NCBI GenBank assembly: GCA_033002965.1 | Contig: JAURVB010008880.1 | Coordinates: forward strand, 1-64,000 | DNA from: Piper betle | Taxonomy: Eukaryota > Streptophyta > Magnoliopsida > Piperales > Piperaceae | Length of the DNA: 64,000 bases | Direction of reading: 5' to 3' | Shown here: in pieces, positions 46,161 to 58,425 of the stretch | Layout of the letters: each line of letters starts with the position of its first letter | How positions within the stretch are numbered: position 1 is the first letter of the stretch | Position numbers and translations under genes: made by a program | Notes under the pieces: generated by a model | What the model was told of the DNA's origin: nothing | What the model saw: the letters and a program-made list of their open reading frames with translations, nothing else | Database searches by the model: none

Positions 46161-46891
46161 CCTGCTCTTCCAAACAAGATTGGGATTTCAATTACAAACC
46201 CTCCCCTTAGTATCTTCTAGGCTATAATGAAGCTCTACACTAACATACCATGCAAGGTGAACGCTTAGGTAGTAATTCATCTACTCTATAGAATAAAGTT
46301 TTGACATTTGTTTGTTTCTGTCAAATTTGATGCTCACCCTTTTATTGACGTTGATCAGAAACTATAATTTTTTCCCCTCAAACTATCTAGCTGCTCTTAC
46401 GTGATAGAGCTTTTGACGTTTGCAAATCTCGATCTTTATTTAAGGGACGTTTGCATTCTCTGATTTATGGTTCACTTTTCATTTCGAGGATTATAGGGAT
46501 GCTGGTTGCTGAACTAGTAAAAACTGCTCACCGAGTTGTCTCAATCACAGCTGCTAAGGGTGCAACACCAAGTGAATTCGTTCCAATCTCACTCGAGTTC
46601 AAGCTTTCCGCTTTTAGATAATGTTGCTTTTCAAAAGCCCTCTTTAGGGAAGTATTCTATGTGTGATCTAGAGGAAGAAAATTATATACGGTTCACAATT
46701 GTATGCAATTATTTGAAATTGTATGTTGTTCAAAAACTCGATCAAAAATTTACAATTGTATGTTGTGCAATTTGGTTGATTCAAAGTTTAAAATTCATTT
46801 GATTTGCTATATGTCGGGTGTGAGTGTTTTTATATTACAGATCTCATACCAGATAAGTCACAAGGAAGATGGATTTTGGATGTGAATTGGC

Positions 46892-46981
46892 AGACCAGTT
46901 GATGTAACTAAGAAGCAAATCATATGTAACTTTTGCAAAAAAACCATAAGTGGAGGAGTACGTCGCTTCAAGCGTATCTGA
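46892..46981 (+). pseudogene. BED-type zinc-finger fragment of a hAT transposase
   Basis: The frame reads PVDVTKKQIICNFCKK followed by TISGGVRRFKRI and a stop. This matches the BED-finger pattern found at the start of plant hAT transposases and BED/DUF659 proteins (Lys-rich entry, Cys-x2-Cys, Ser-Gly-Gly, Arg, Lys). The histidine ligands that should follow RFK are lost because the sequence breaks there. It supports element III as a relic of an autonomous copy. The dimerisation domain is not in this window. Confidence 0.8.
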
Positions 46982-46984
46982 CTT

Positions 46985-49900
46985 AGAAGTCCTACCAAGT
47001 AGCTCCTTCTTAGAAGTCCTACCAAGTAGCTCCCTCTCAGAACCAGCATTCTCTTCTTTTCCAAATATTTCAAAGTTAAAGGCCACGACTTTAAGCTTCT
47101 TAAGATTGCTTCCAGCCAGAGATGTAGATGGAGCAAGTACAAACTTTAGAGGGGATGACTGCTGGGGAGACAAAGAGGGCTGGTCTTTTTGAATACTTGC
47201 AGAGACTCCAGATTTAAAAGTGGATTTAGGTGGTCCTGCAGTTTAATGTTGAAAAGGAAGAGAGAAACATGAAGATAGATTGAAAGAAAGAAAGAAAATG
47301 TGTGCATTAGCAATGTACGTGGTATCTACCATATTTATCTTCACTTGTTTCATTTTTATTCTTCTTGAAAGCAACCTCTTTTTTATGCTTGAAATGAAAC
47401 CTCCTCATGTTACCTGCATAAATGTGGTCATTAGGATAGTAAACTAAGATGTAATACTCATAAAAGGCAATGACGACAACTAGAACATCATTCTTATAAT
47501 TAACAAACTAATGCATGTGACCAAGCTAAAGTCCCTTATGTTTTTACCAATGAACTAGGAGGGAACAACTATATAACTTTTAAAGTACAAAATTCAAAAC
47601 AAATCTATTGCAACGAGACAAGGTCTTCTACAATTGAAGGCTAAACTTCCACTAAATTTCGCCTTAAGCCTCCTATTCCAATATGTAACTTCACGTAGTT
47701 TACTAAAAATTTTAAAAAGAAAAGCCAACTTAGAACTCACCTCAACTGCTGCTGCAGCCATTGTCCTTGCTGAACTCTTAACAGATGGATTTGCAGGGTC
47801 CAAGACAATAGATCCGTTTGGATAAAAGAAAATTAAAAAAATAACTGTTATAAAGTAAACATTCATAAGATGACCAAGTTTGTAAGGCGTCGCAAGTTTA
47901 TTTTCTCCATCGATAGAGCCATCAATACAGAAATCATTTAAAAAGAAGCTCATAACTACAACACTAAGAAAATAGCATGAACACTATGGAACTCGCAAAA
48001 AAGGAGCCTCAATATTTTTTTTGACTAAGCTGGGTAAGCAATGATGTCTTCAAAATGGATGATGTACTCAAAAGTAAAAAAACGAACTGAAACATACTTT
48101 TGAAATCTATGCTGTGCTCACGTTTCGAAATGATTCATCCAGAACACGGTTAATATTCAGAGTGCGCCACACAGTACCGGATTCAACAAGCAATCCACTT
48201 CCATCATGTTCACTTCAACACACTCCTTATAAATATCACACACAACAAGTTCAGAAGAACAAGCGAATCTGAATCCTTTCCACCCACATCAATAACCTGA
48301 TATCAGAAAGACAAAGGTAGCATTCACCACCAAAAGACCATTTGTTAACTGGAGTCCAAGAAAAAATATGCAAATGATTACAGTCGAAGACAATCATTTA
48401 CAATTATATCTTTCTGTACTATCTTGAATTTCAAATTATAGATTCTGCAGAACTGGATCTAGTAGACAACATCAGTTATTACGACCTATTCTTGAGATCT
48501 CAATCTGTTCTAAACATAATGACACTAAAAATCAAATCATTGGTTTAAAGCCCTGATAACAAATAGAAGTCAAGGTTCATATTTTTCACAATACAATTGA
48601 GATTCTCTAAATTCCACACCTATTAGCTATTTTTTACAATTAGCTTTAAATTTTCTCAGCTCTTCACAATTTTGTCTTCTATAAAATGGAGTCAATTATA
48701 GTTTCAAAAACAGTGAAGTTCAACAATCAACTCCCTATTTTCACAACATTCTCTAAAAAACCCAATGTTCTCTATCTATGATGATAATATTACGATAATC
48801 ACCTCCTCAGAGCCCTGTATAAGAATTAAAATAAAGTCTCATTTGCTTTGAGAATTTTTTGCTATGCCTCTCTCCAAACCATCATAAAAAAAATAAAGCT
48901 ATAACATGCACCAAACATGCTGACATCCTGAGAATTCTAATTGCTAAAATAAATTGCTTCTACGGAGCCACCTTTGGCGATAAAAAATTAGATTGAAGCT
49001 CTAAACTTCACCAACTTTGCATATTTGAAAGCTAGATAGAAATTGAAACCATGAAGTTTCAGAGATTCAACTTAAGATTCTCTAATTCCTATACCAATTG
49101 GATATTTCTACAATTAGCTTTAAATTCTCAATATTTTCTCCAATTTGCCTTTTTGAAAACAAAATGGAGCTGATCATAGCTAGATAACAATGTGCAGCAG
49201 TCAACTCTCTATTCATGATAATAGTATTACCACAATCACTATGCTGAAGAATACCAGTAAAGCCTCACTTTTTTAAGAACTTTTTCCTACGTCTATCTCT
49301 CTGAAGATCATCACACTATAGCTTCAAGAAGCACTTGAAACAGGAACTGTCCTGAGAATTATAATTTCTACTGTAAATTCCTTCCATAGAAGCCATCTTT
49401 ATCACTGAAAAGCTACATAAAGTTCTAAATTCACAAAGTTCTGATGTTAAGCACTAAAAACTACATTCAAGCCCAAAACTTCACCATTTTCTAATACAAT
49501 TTTATTTTTCTATAGAGCCATATTTGGCAGTAAAAAGGTGCATTGAAGCTCAAAACTTTCACCAATGTCTAGTGTACATTTCTTTCATTGCAGTCAACTT
49601 CAACACTCAAAAAAGCTAAATTAAAGCCCAAGCTTCACCAACTTCCAAAGCAAATTTCTCATGTAGCAGCCATATTTAAAATGCAAAAGCCACTTTAAAG
49701 ATAAAACATTCACAAATTTCTAATCTAAATTTATTCCACAGCAGCCATCCTTTTGTCACTAGAAAACTACATTGAACCTCTGAACTTGCCTGATTTCTAA
49801 TGCAAATTTCTTCCATGTCAGTCGTATTTAGCACTTAAAAATAAAATAGAAGCTCAAAATTTCCCAATTTACTAATCTGAATTTCTTCCATAGCAGCCAT

Positions 49901-50717
49901 CCTTTTGTCACTCGAAAACTATGTTGAACCTCAGAACTTGCCTGATTTCTAATGCAAATTTCTTCCATGTCAGCCGTATTTAGCACTTAAAGATAAAATA
50001 GAAGCTCAAAATTTCCCAATTTTATAATCTAAATTTCTTCCATAGAAGCACATCTGGCACTAAAAAATTACACCAAAGCTCGAAAATTCCACAAACTTCC
50101 CATCTAAATTTCTTCTATAGCAGCCACCTTTGTGACTCAAAAATCCCAAATGCGCCAATTTATAATGTTAATTTCTTCTATGGCCACCATATCCAGCACT
50201 AAAAAGGTCCACAGAGGCCAAAAATTCACCTATTTTTAAACCTAAATTCCAAATTCAACTACATCAGTCATAGTTGGCACTCCCAAAGCTACATTGAAGC
50301 TCAAAAACCTCACCACTTTCCAACCAAAATTCTTCCTGTGCAGTTCATCTTCAGCAATTATTTTTTAAAAAAAAACTCATTGAAGCTCAAAACTTCCCAA
50401 GATTCTAACCTAAATTCGTCCACTGCACTCATCATTGACACTAACAAAAAATATACTTTATTGAAGCTCAAAAATTCCTCAATTTCTAACCTAAGTTCTT
50501 CCACTACAGTGATCTTTGGCACTTCATGAAAAATGAAGCTCAAAACCTAACCAATTCAACAAATTTCAAAACCCAGAGACAGAGGTTCGAACCCATTACG
50601 TTCTCGGAATTTTGTGAAAAGGCGTCGAATCTGATCCTCGCCGACCCGCCCTGCCCCTCGACGCGTTTGATCTCCTCCAACAGCCGGATCATCAACCCGT
50701 ACGCCAACCTCTCTCAT
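46985..50717 (-). pseudogene. Unidentified multi-exon gene remnant
   Basis: Minus-strand pieces look coding and have splice-like borders. A GC-rich piece at about 50717-50600 has strong GC bias at third codon positions in the frame reading LMIRLLEEIKRVEGQGGSA. A piece at 47824-47741 reads NGSIVLDPANPSVKSS then ARTMAAAAVE and ends at a GAG|GTGAGT donor. A piece at 47413-47330 follows an ATGCAG acceptor and reads MRRFHFKHKKEVAF to EDKY. It joins in phase to a piece from 47235 downward (GPPKSTFKSGV, SSPLKFVLAP, LKKLKVVAFNFEIFGKE). The second piece does not join the third in phase, and its acceptor is not evident, so the gene is broken or an exon is missed. I do not recognise the family. A 27-bp tandem duplication sits near its end (46981-47034). 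Confidence 0.4.
48950..50530. repeat. Degenerate minisatellite array, units about 80-95 bp
   Basis: Some 15 or more imperfect units run through the stretch. Each contains a (C/T)ATTGAAGCTCAAAA word, a CACCAATTTCTAAT-like word, AATTTCTTCCAT, AGCAGCCAT and GGCACTAAAAA, in that order. The array is clearest from 49370 to 50530. A higher-order repeat of about 165 bp is visible around 49760-50030, where two long blocks are nearly identical. It lies between the putative first and second exons of the gene remnant, so it would be intronic. There are no regular short repeats with unique spacers, so it is not CRISPR-like. Confidence 0.85.
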
Positions 50718-51019
50718 TTAGAGTTATATAAAAATTAATTATTACTTTTGTAATAAACAAATTTACAATGTAGTTTAACTAAAAGTATTCTATATATAGA
50801 TAATATATTAAAAACTAGCAAAAATATTAAAAATAAATAAATAAAAAGTAATGATAACTCATACAAAGTATAAATATTATGTTTTTTCAATTGTTTTTGA
50901 TTTTTTAATTAATTTTGGTCAGGTTTGATACTGACCAGAATTAACCATATCAAAAAAATTACCTATATCTTGACCCAAACCAAAACGAATTTTAATAATA
51001 ACCGAATCCACCGTCAATT

Positions 51020-51704
51020 TCAGTGCGGTTCCGTCAGTTGATTTGGTTCAACCCACAAAATATTTGGACTCAACTTGTGTTCGAACTTGGTTCGAATAGT
51101 TCGAAACTCGTTCGAACTAGACTCGAGATCAAACGAGTTTTGAACATACATGCTCGAGTTCAACTCGAATATCTTTTATGTGACTCGAGCTCGAATACAC
51201 ATAAACTGTTTAATTTTCCCGAGCTCGAACCTCGTTCGTGAGCTCGAAACCGGCTCGTTTAAAAGTCAAAAGTACTCGAATATACTTAAACTGTTTAATT
51301 TTCCCGAGCTCGAACCTCGTTCGTGAGCTCGAAACCGGCTCGTTTAAAAGTTAAAAGTACCTCACTTAAAAAAAATGCTATCAATGTGGATTGAACTCAT
51401 GAGGTCATCAACTTGAATACTTACCATCTCAACTATCTCACTTCTTTGTTATTATATTGAATGTGTATATATATATATTATATAATATAATATAAAAACT
51501 ATATTATTATATTATTTTATCGAGTCGAGTTCGAATCGAGTTCAGGTTATAACCGAGTCGAGTCGAGTCGAACACGACCTTGCTAAGCTCGGCTCGTAAG
51601 ATTCGAGTTCGAGCTAGAGTATTTAAATGTCGAATTTCGAGTCGAGGTCGAGTCGAGTCGAACGCTAAATGCTCACGAGCTGGCTCGCTCAATTAACAAC
51701 CCTA
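51020..51704. mobile_element. Degenerate hAT-like MITE with GAGCTCGA repeats
   Basis: GTTCGAA, GAGCTCGA and CGAGTCGAG words are dense on both strands. The right end AATTAACAACCCTA at 51704 is the inverse of a common plant hAT end (TAGGGTTGTTAATT). A block of about 75 bp is repeated with an 86-bp period (from 51202 and from 51288). No matching left end or 8-bp duplication was found, so the left side is truncated or changed. Confidence 0.6.
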
Positions 51705-52445
51705 TTAAAAAGGTACTTTGAGTAAATTGGCCTTGAAAAATGATTTTAAAATATTTAAAATAACAATTTTATTAAATTTTCTCGAATTTTTACCCCTTGC
51801 ATTAAAGCGCTAAGAATTTTTCAGCTCTCATTGAGTTTTAACTTTCTTGCATCATCATGGTTAATTCTGGCCCATAATTATTCTATGAGCCCCTTGATAT
51901 TTAATTAATTCAAAATTATAATTATTATTATTATATATTATTTAGAGAAGATTACTTCATGTAAATACACAAAAAAAATGACCCAACCCACCTTTCTCCT
52001 TGTCAAATCAAAAAACAAAAAAAACCAACAACAACAACGCTTTCCAACTTCCCCTTTAAAATGAAAAACTGACCAAACCCACAAATTCCCCTCCCCCAAC
52101 TCCCCACCCAAAAAAACCCCACCCCTTAAAAAGAGGCCAATATCTCTCCCCTAAAGCACCCACACTCAGTGCCCACTCACTCCCCCTCTCTACTCAATTA
52201 TAAAATTAAAAAAATATTATTGCATTTTATTTTATAAAACCTCTGTCTACACGATTATAGTATTGCATTTTTGATAAACTGATCAACCCACCACCCACAT
52301 AAAAAATAAAAGAAATAAATTAATTAAATGATTATAAAATAATATAAATAACATTAAAAAAATGGTGTATGGCCCTACACACCCCATCTCTACGCCCACC
52401 CTCACTTACATTACCACCCGATAACTCACCCAACAACTCGAGTCA

Positions 52446-52498
<53 letters not shown>

Positions 52499-53034
52499 CA
52501 TAAATAACTACGTTTGAAAATTTTATCACAGATGATCAAAAAATTAAATTTATATCAAATATAGTCAGATCTCTATTTTTTATTTCGTGTATAGTTAATT
52601 CATATATTTTTAGAATATTTAATTAATAATATTTATTTTATTAATATAAATACCCTTCATCTAACTTCAAATTTTCTTAAACATATTTTTCTTACACTTT
52701 ATACAATGACTGATATTTCATTTTCTAAAAAAATTATTCACAATAAAAATATATTAGATAAAACAAAAATTTTAATTTCTAATAAAATATGTCAGTTTCA
52801 AATTCAAATTTCACACACCCAACAAAGACATATTTTTATTTTGTTTTGTATTTTTGATGGTCCAAATTCAATTTAGTTTTGATGGTCTAAAATTCAATAA
52901 AAAAATATTTTTAATTTTTAGCTCATCATCAATAATATAATTTTAGAGTCTATTTATCATTTATTAGTCATTTTTTTATTGTTATATATAAAGTTAGTAA
53001 TTATAACTTTTATCCATTATCCACTTTTGTATTA
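51705..53034. other. AT-rich DNA with a dispersed repeat and long TA run
   Basis: 51715-51945 matches 24440-24690 in inverse. 52000-52200 is rich in A and C with poly-purine/pyrimidine patches. A TA run spans about 52450-52496. The remainder to 53034 is very AT-rich. No gene was recognised. Confidence 0.55.
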
Positions 53035-53039
53035 ATAAA

Positions 53040-55919
53040 TGTAACACCCCAAATCCGGTTCACACTCGTGAACTGAACCGGCATGTTACATGCCCCGGTT
53101 AGGTCGGCTAACCCGAACCTAACTCATGCGGATCCAATCTCGGCGTCTTAAGATGAAGATACGACTCGCAATGCATTGATGAATATACAACCCTAACATG
53201 GTACTACATGAATGACATGCAATTCAAGCACGCACCAATACCATTACAATCAAACTCAATAAAAATACTAAAATAAACGGACAGAATTTCCCCTAAAAGT
53301 GCAATTAGGATCCACCCTGTCAAAATAATACATACAAATATATATATGCATATATCAACAATTTTAATCACACATAATCTAATATACTATATATTCATTA
53401 TAGAACTTGGGCCACACTTCTGTTGCGCACTCTGATCACATCTCACCTCTTATCATCATATCTTAGCTTTTCATCATGTCATAACATTATCTCATTGCTT
53501 TTAATCATATCCTATCATGTCTTAGCATTTCACATCATTCACAATATAATAACATCATAAATAAAATATAAACATTCAATCGACTAACATGTGTGCAAGT
53601 GACAACAATGCTCCTCCGTCCAAGCTGGCTCCTCCAACTCGTGATTATTACCTACATATAGTATAAAAGCACGTCAGTAACAAGTGTTACTGGTCCGGAA
53701 AATAAAATAATTATAACAAGCTGGCTATGAGAGCAAACTCTCATATGAAAGAAAACATCATACTCCACGTGAACACTCTGAAGGGCACTACTGAGGAGCC
53801 ACTGGCTGCAGACCCGGTAGCATCCCGAACTTACTGATCTGCTGCTGGTACTGTGCTACTCTTAGCACTTCTTTTTCAGTACTTCACATAAAACTTAATC
53901 CTAAGCCCTCTCCTTACCTCCATATTTCTCCTGACCTTGAGCACGAAGGCCGAGTAATCTCAGGCAGTCGCCTTTAATACCCTTTGAACCACAAGTCCGG
54001 ACATGCGCTGTACTAAACAGTACCCGTAAACCTCCACGTTTTCCAGGTGTGAGGAACTCAAACGCGGAGTTGTCAGGATCCCTCGGGAATGGAACAGTCC
54101 CCTGGCACTAATCCAGAGCCCGCTTTGACTGTCACGGCATCCTCTGCATGGTACGTGCAGTCGATTTCTCCATCTCTCGTCTCACTGAAAACGCGAAAAC
54201 TATATATATATATATATATATATATAGGGCTGGGTAAGGATTTATATAATAGGCCCGAAGGCAACTTGTGGTGGATCTTGTTTTCGAAATCGTCCTCGAG
54301 GGATCTCATCCTCGAGGGGTTATTAATCCGGAAAACTGTTCGGTTAAATGGCCCGAGTTAAGTGGGATCCGATAAAACGCCACTTAACCCGTCCTGCAGA
54401 TAATAAAATAAATATACAATAGAAGAGCGTAAAATAGAGTCGAGTCCTAAACAGACTTGGTAGAAGCTCCAAGCGTGTCATCACGCCTAGGCGGCGAGCT
54501 CCTACTCTGTACCTACACATCAAAACTAAATACTAACGCCCGCTAACTAAATGATGAATCACACACAATGACCGTCAATCAACAATCAAATAATCATAAA
54601 TATGAAAATAACTCTAACTAATATTATTCATACCAATTTTACTGTGATTTACTTTACATCATCGAATCATTTAATATTTACTCATTACCAATCATATCAT
54701 ACATATCATTATTTCTTTCATGCTCAGACTTCTATCATGGGAATCACTCAATCCTATCATGCTGTGCTAACAATCATCAATTTAAATAATCAAATTGGAG
54801 GTAATTATACCTCTCGTAGCCGGCAATCGGCGACGGTTAGGGTTCCGTCGCGTGTCTCGGAACTCAAATTCGGCGCTCATCGGCGTCCGAAGCTTGATCG
54901 GGCTAGACTGGGTGAGCCCCGCAGAAGATCCGGTGAATTCCAGTGAATTCCAGAAATTCCGATTTTCCGGCAGCTGCTGGCGGTTTTCCGGCGACTTCCG
55001 GTGGTTTCCCGGCGACAATCGCCGGCGGCGTCTACTAGCCGGAAAGTGGTCGTGTTGGGTACCCTCGGAACCGGCTCGGCGAGCCCGATTCATCTACGAG
55101 GTCAACGCGGCCAACGGAGGTGGCGGCTCGCCGAAAATTGCATAAATAGGGGCCGGCGGCGATGGCCTCTGTGCCGGTCGGGGAAGGTCGATGGAAGGCT
55201 GAGGGTGCTGACGCGACCGACCGATCGTGGCGGCATTGGTCACCGGCAGCGGAATCGGCGACGGAAGCGCAACGCAGGCGCGGCGTCGCGGCGTGGCTTC
55301 CTCGCGTCGTGGCAGCCCGATGGTGGCCGGGCCTGGTTGGGGCGGCACGGCAATGCCGTGGCAGAGCTGGGCGGCGACGATTGGCAGTCAGGGCGGCGGC
55401 GGCGACGTTGCACAGGGGCGACGTCGGGGAAGAATGGGTCAGGGTGAGAAAACAACTGGGTGGCAATATCGTAAATAATACTTGACTCGTGTCCGGCTCA
55501 AGTCAAGAATAATAACTAAGTCGTAGAAAATCCTTAAAAAATCCAGAAAAATCGGGAAAAATCCCGTAAAATCAAATAAACACAAAAAAATCATAATGAT
55601 ATGCTCTAGAACTATCAACCCACCCAAAATGCACGTAACGCGTCCTAACGCAGTAAACGGCCTAAAACTAATTCTACGATCCATTATATATCATAATAAA
55701 AAAATGAACTGCATACTCTCATATATTCTGATAACTCATTCTGTTCTGTTGCATTCATGACGTTATCATCATATACTTGGGTACACATGACCCTCATGGC
55801 TCATACACAAGACCGGCGTCGGTTTAGTACACGTGTTCTGAAACTGACTCGACTCAAAAATAACGGTCGAACCGACCGGTTCTGAATATAAAACCCTGAC
55901 TCGAATCGTGGGTTTTACA
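53040..55919 (-). mobile_element. Intact solo LTR of family A
   Basis: On the minus strand it starts TGTAAAACCCACGATTC at 55919 and ends TTTGGGGTGTTACA at 53040. ATAAA flanks it on both sides (53035-53039 and 55920-55924). At 2880 bp it is the most complete LTR A and serves as the reference for the other copies. No PBS or PPT lies next to it, so the internal part was lost by LTR recombination. It carries a TA run at 54203-54226 and a GC-rich island at 54830-55440. Confidence 0.95.
54830..55440. other. GC-rich island inside solo LTR A
   Basis: Open frames of 70-150 codons occur on both strands in nearly every phase, rich in Arg, Gly and Ala or Pro, as a GC-rich sequence gives by chance. The corresponding place in the other A LTRs (near 8640-8700 and 13920-14020) is a short, less GC-rich remnant. 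In an LTR of this type it could lie in the transcribed R/U5 leader. No protein family is recognised. Confidence 0.55.
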
Positions 55920-55924
55920 ATAAA

Positions 55925-58420
55925 AATAAATTTTATGTGTATTTTTGTCATTAAATGAAAAATGATGAATTTTGGTCATAATTGGTATTAAAGTTTTAAA
56001 AATAGTTATGTCTAATATAATTTTATTAACTTTTTTATTTTAAAAAGAAAATTTTGAAATCTAGTTATTTATGATATTTTCCATGTATAAAATTTATTAG
56101 TGAACCAAACCATCCCACCACCCATTGACCCACCCATGAGAACTCTTGCCATTTGAAATTTACTTTACGCTCTATCACCCTCATACCCAAGTTTTGAAAA
56201 GTTTCACCCCCTATAGCACACAGTCATCCCTGCAACAAAATGCCTATAAAAATACAACTTCTACAATGAACTATATACAAACATCCACAACCCAGAGGTA
56301 TGTGTGGGCTGAATGGCGCGTACAATACAGTATAACAAGAAAAGGATGAAGCACACATTCAAATACCTCAGGTGGCTATTTTATTATTATGGGTCTCTAT
56401 CGATTTCACAATCATTATTTTATTTTATTAATATAACCTAAAAATAATTTTTCGAAGGTAGGCTTCTATATTGATTGATTATAAAAATAGACTATATTAA
56501 TATCCAATCTTCTTTAATTTAAATCTTAAAGATGGTCTACATTAAATACTAATTAAGAGAGTTAGTGAATTTAATTTATACGATTAAAATTAATTGACGG
56601 CATAAATAATATTTCACCATGAATATACAAGATTTAATTCTCACCGCCTGCCGTTCCTTTTACACAGCCATCGCCCCAGCTTCTCTAAGCTTAAACTTCC
56701 TAGGTTTTTCTTCTCACGAGTCATTTTCGTTTCTTGAGATCAAATGATATATTTTAACTTCTTATTTTCTAGTTGATCATTGCATGTTTTCTTCTCTTTA
56801 GCATTGGAATTCTTGATCATATCATAGTTAATGAGTTAATGTGGCTTTTGTTTATTTATTTACATTTAGAAACTAATTATTATTTTGATCAAAAAATAAT
56901 AGTTTTAATGACATTGCGAACAGGTTAACTATTTTCTTGTGTTATGCAGCTATCAGAGGATTAGGAACGAGTTTCCAATATTATGTGACAACAAATGGTA
57001 CTAAATGTGAAGAATATCACAGTTAACTCAAAAGATGCAAAATCTTTTAAAAATTTCACATGCTAATATAATTTAGTTTTTTTTTTTGTAGCAGCCAAGG
57101 AAAAATCACATGAGAAGTGCGAAGGAAACCTATTTGTGAGATAAATGAATCGTATATTTTTTGTAAGCTTAGTTTTTTTCTTCATTAGAAGAATCAAATT
57201 GTATGGAAAAGTCACAATTGTTTCGTTGTTTCATGTCTGTTTTACAGTGGCCTGGTATGGTATTGGTTTGTGTGTGTTTTCTCAATTTGAAGAGCAAGTG
57301 ATGCTGTTGGAAGATGACACTAATAACAATCACTGATGACAAATCGTCCCTCTTTTATCTCTCAATTTATACATATTTTATTTTTGAGTAATTGTTTTTG
57401 TGAGAACAAACTCGTCTTTAAAGAATTAATTTGGGCTTCTAAAAGCCTAATTTCAATATTATATTCGGTCTGGGTAATGCTAAGAATCAACCAATCCTAG
57501 AAAATAGTGATAATTGTAGCCCGAGTAGTCGCATTACTCATTTCTGTTCATCACATAATATAAACTGTTTAGGTTCTGAAGTGTTGTACTAAATCAAGAT
57601 ATTATTTTAGCTGGAAAGGCCTCCTCTATTATTTGATTGCCATCGTTTGAGGTATACTTTATTTTTTGTTAGGAGTTCCAATTATTCGAGGAAGGTACCT
57701 ACCCATGCATTCGACTTGGTTAGAAGTTGGAAAATGGCAGAAAACTGATAGAACTCTTTGAGGTAGCCAAATATGGATCTCTAACAAGGAGAAGATGGTC
57801 CGTTGACAAGCAGGCTGGCTACCAAACCTTCAAAATTTAATTAGATTTATTTGGTCTGTTCTAAATGTGGTTTTTTTACATGGTTACTTCCATAATGTCT
57901 GGAATCGGAAAAATGACACAGTGGCGCGTCCATCATCAAACACTCCTACGATCATTTCCATTGTCACCGATATCAAAATTTGTCTAATAGATGGCATTAG
58001 GCTTTGGAGGTAGCTTTGGACAAGTGAGCTAGTGTTGTATTATTGTTTCATAGGATAATGATGTTAATTCCCTTGCCTAATTTCTATGGATGCCATCTTA
58101 GTGAAGTGATATACATCAGTGAGTACCAATTATCTGTACATACCCTTTAAGTTAAAAGGTTATCTATGGAAGCACCAAACCAGATTATCATCAACTCGAA
58201 ACAATTCATGCACCATTGTCGGGTTTAACAATTACTAATAATAAATGCCCTCACTTCATGCATGTAAGATGTAATAGACTGCTTGAAAACAGAAAATATG
58301 AAGATAACTACTTGAGTTTCTTGCTCCTCTAAACACCAAACATACTAAGAGACAACGACCGATAGTAGTTCGAAACATTATTAGTCACAAGAAATCCGAA
58401 CTGGGAACAGTATTAAGCAC
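55925..58420. other. Intergenic, with a short repeat X fragment
   Basis: About 57948-57997 matches the right end of repeat X (CGATCATTT, CATTGTCACC, ATCAAAATTTGTC, TAGATGGCAT). There it continues into TTAGGCTTTGG instead of LTR D, showing the D-free state. A 63-codon frame at 57145-57336 is hydrophobic and unrecognised. Short stretches near 56940-57120 look exon-like but match nothing I know. Confidence 0.45.
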
Positions 58421-58425
58421 AGAAA

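Larger units (their letters stand above)
45314..46981 (+). mobile_element. hAT element III (family of element I), right end lost
   Basis: Left end CATGGATGCACGAATCGG follows GTATAATT (45306-45313). The next 280 bp match element I in inverse, including the AATCGG words, a TTTTTTTAGTAAAT stretch and AAGCATGGGTGAAAT. Beyond a GC-rich patch it carries a long TGTGCAAATTG-rich region and then a BED-type zinc-finger fragment in plus orientation, the usual first domain of hAT transposases. The similarity to a transposon stops at about 46981, where an unrelated gene remnant begins. A matching right end and second GTATAATT were not found. Confidence 0.8.

Noticed and set aside
46844..46985. Minus-strand extension of the gene remnant across the BED-finger segment
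   Set aside because: The plus-strand reading matches a BED finger; the minus frame there is its antisense shadow.
48950..50530. Possible CRISPR-like or coding repeat array
   Set aside because: The whole unit is repeated with gradual divergence, and stops occur in all frames.
54782..55485. Overlapping open frames of 70-148 codons on both strands
   Set aside because: They lie inside a bounded solo LTR, occur in nearly all phases, and reflect GC-rich composition; no family resemblance.
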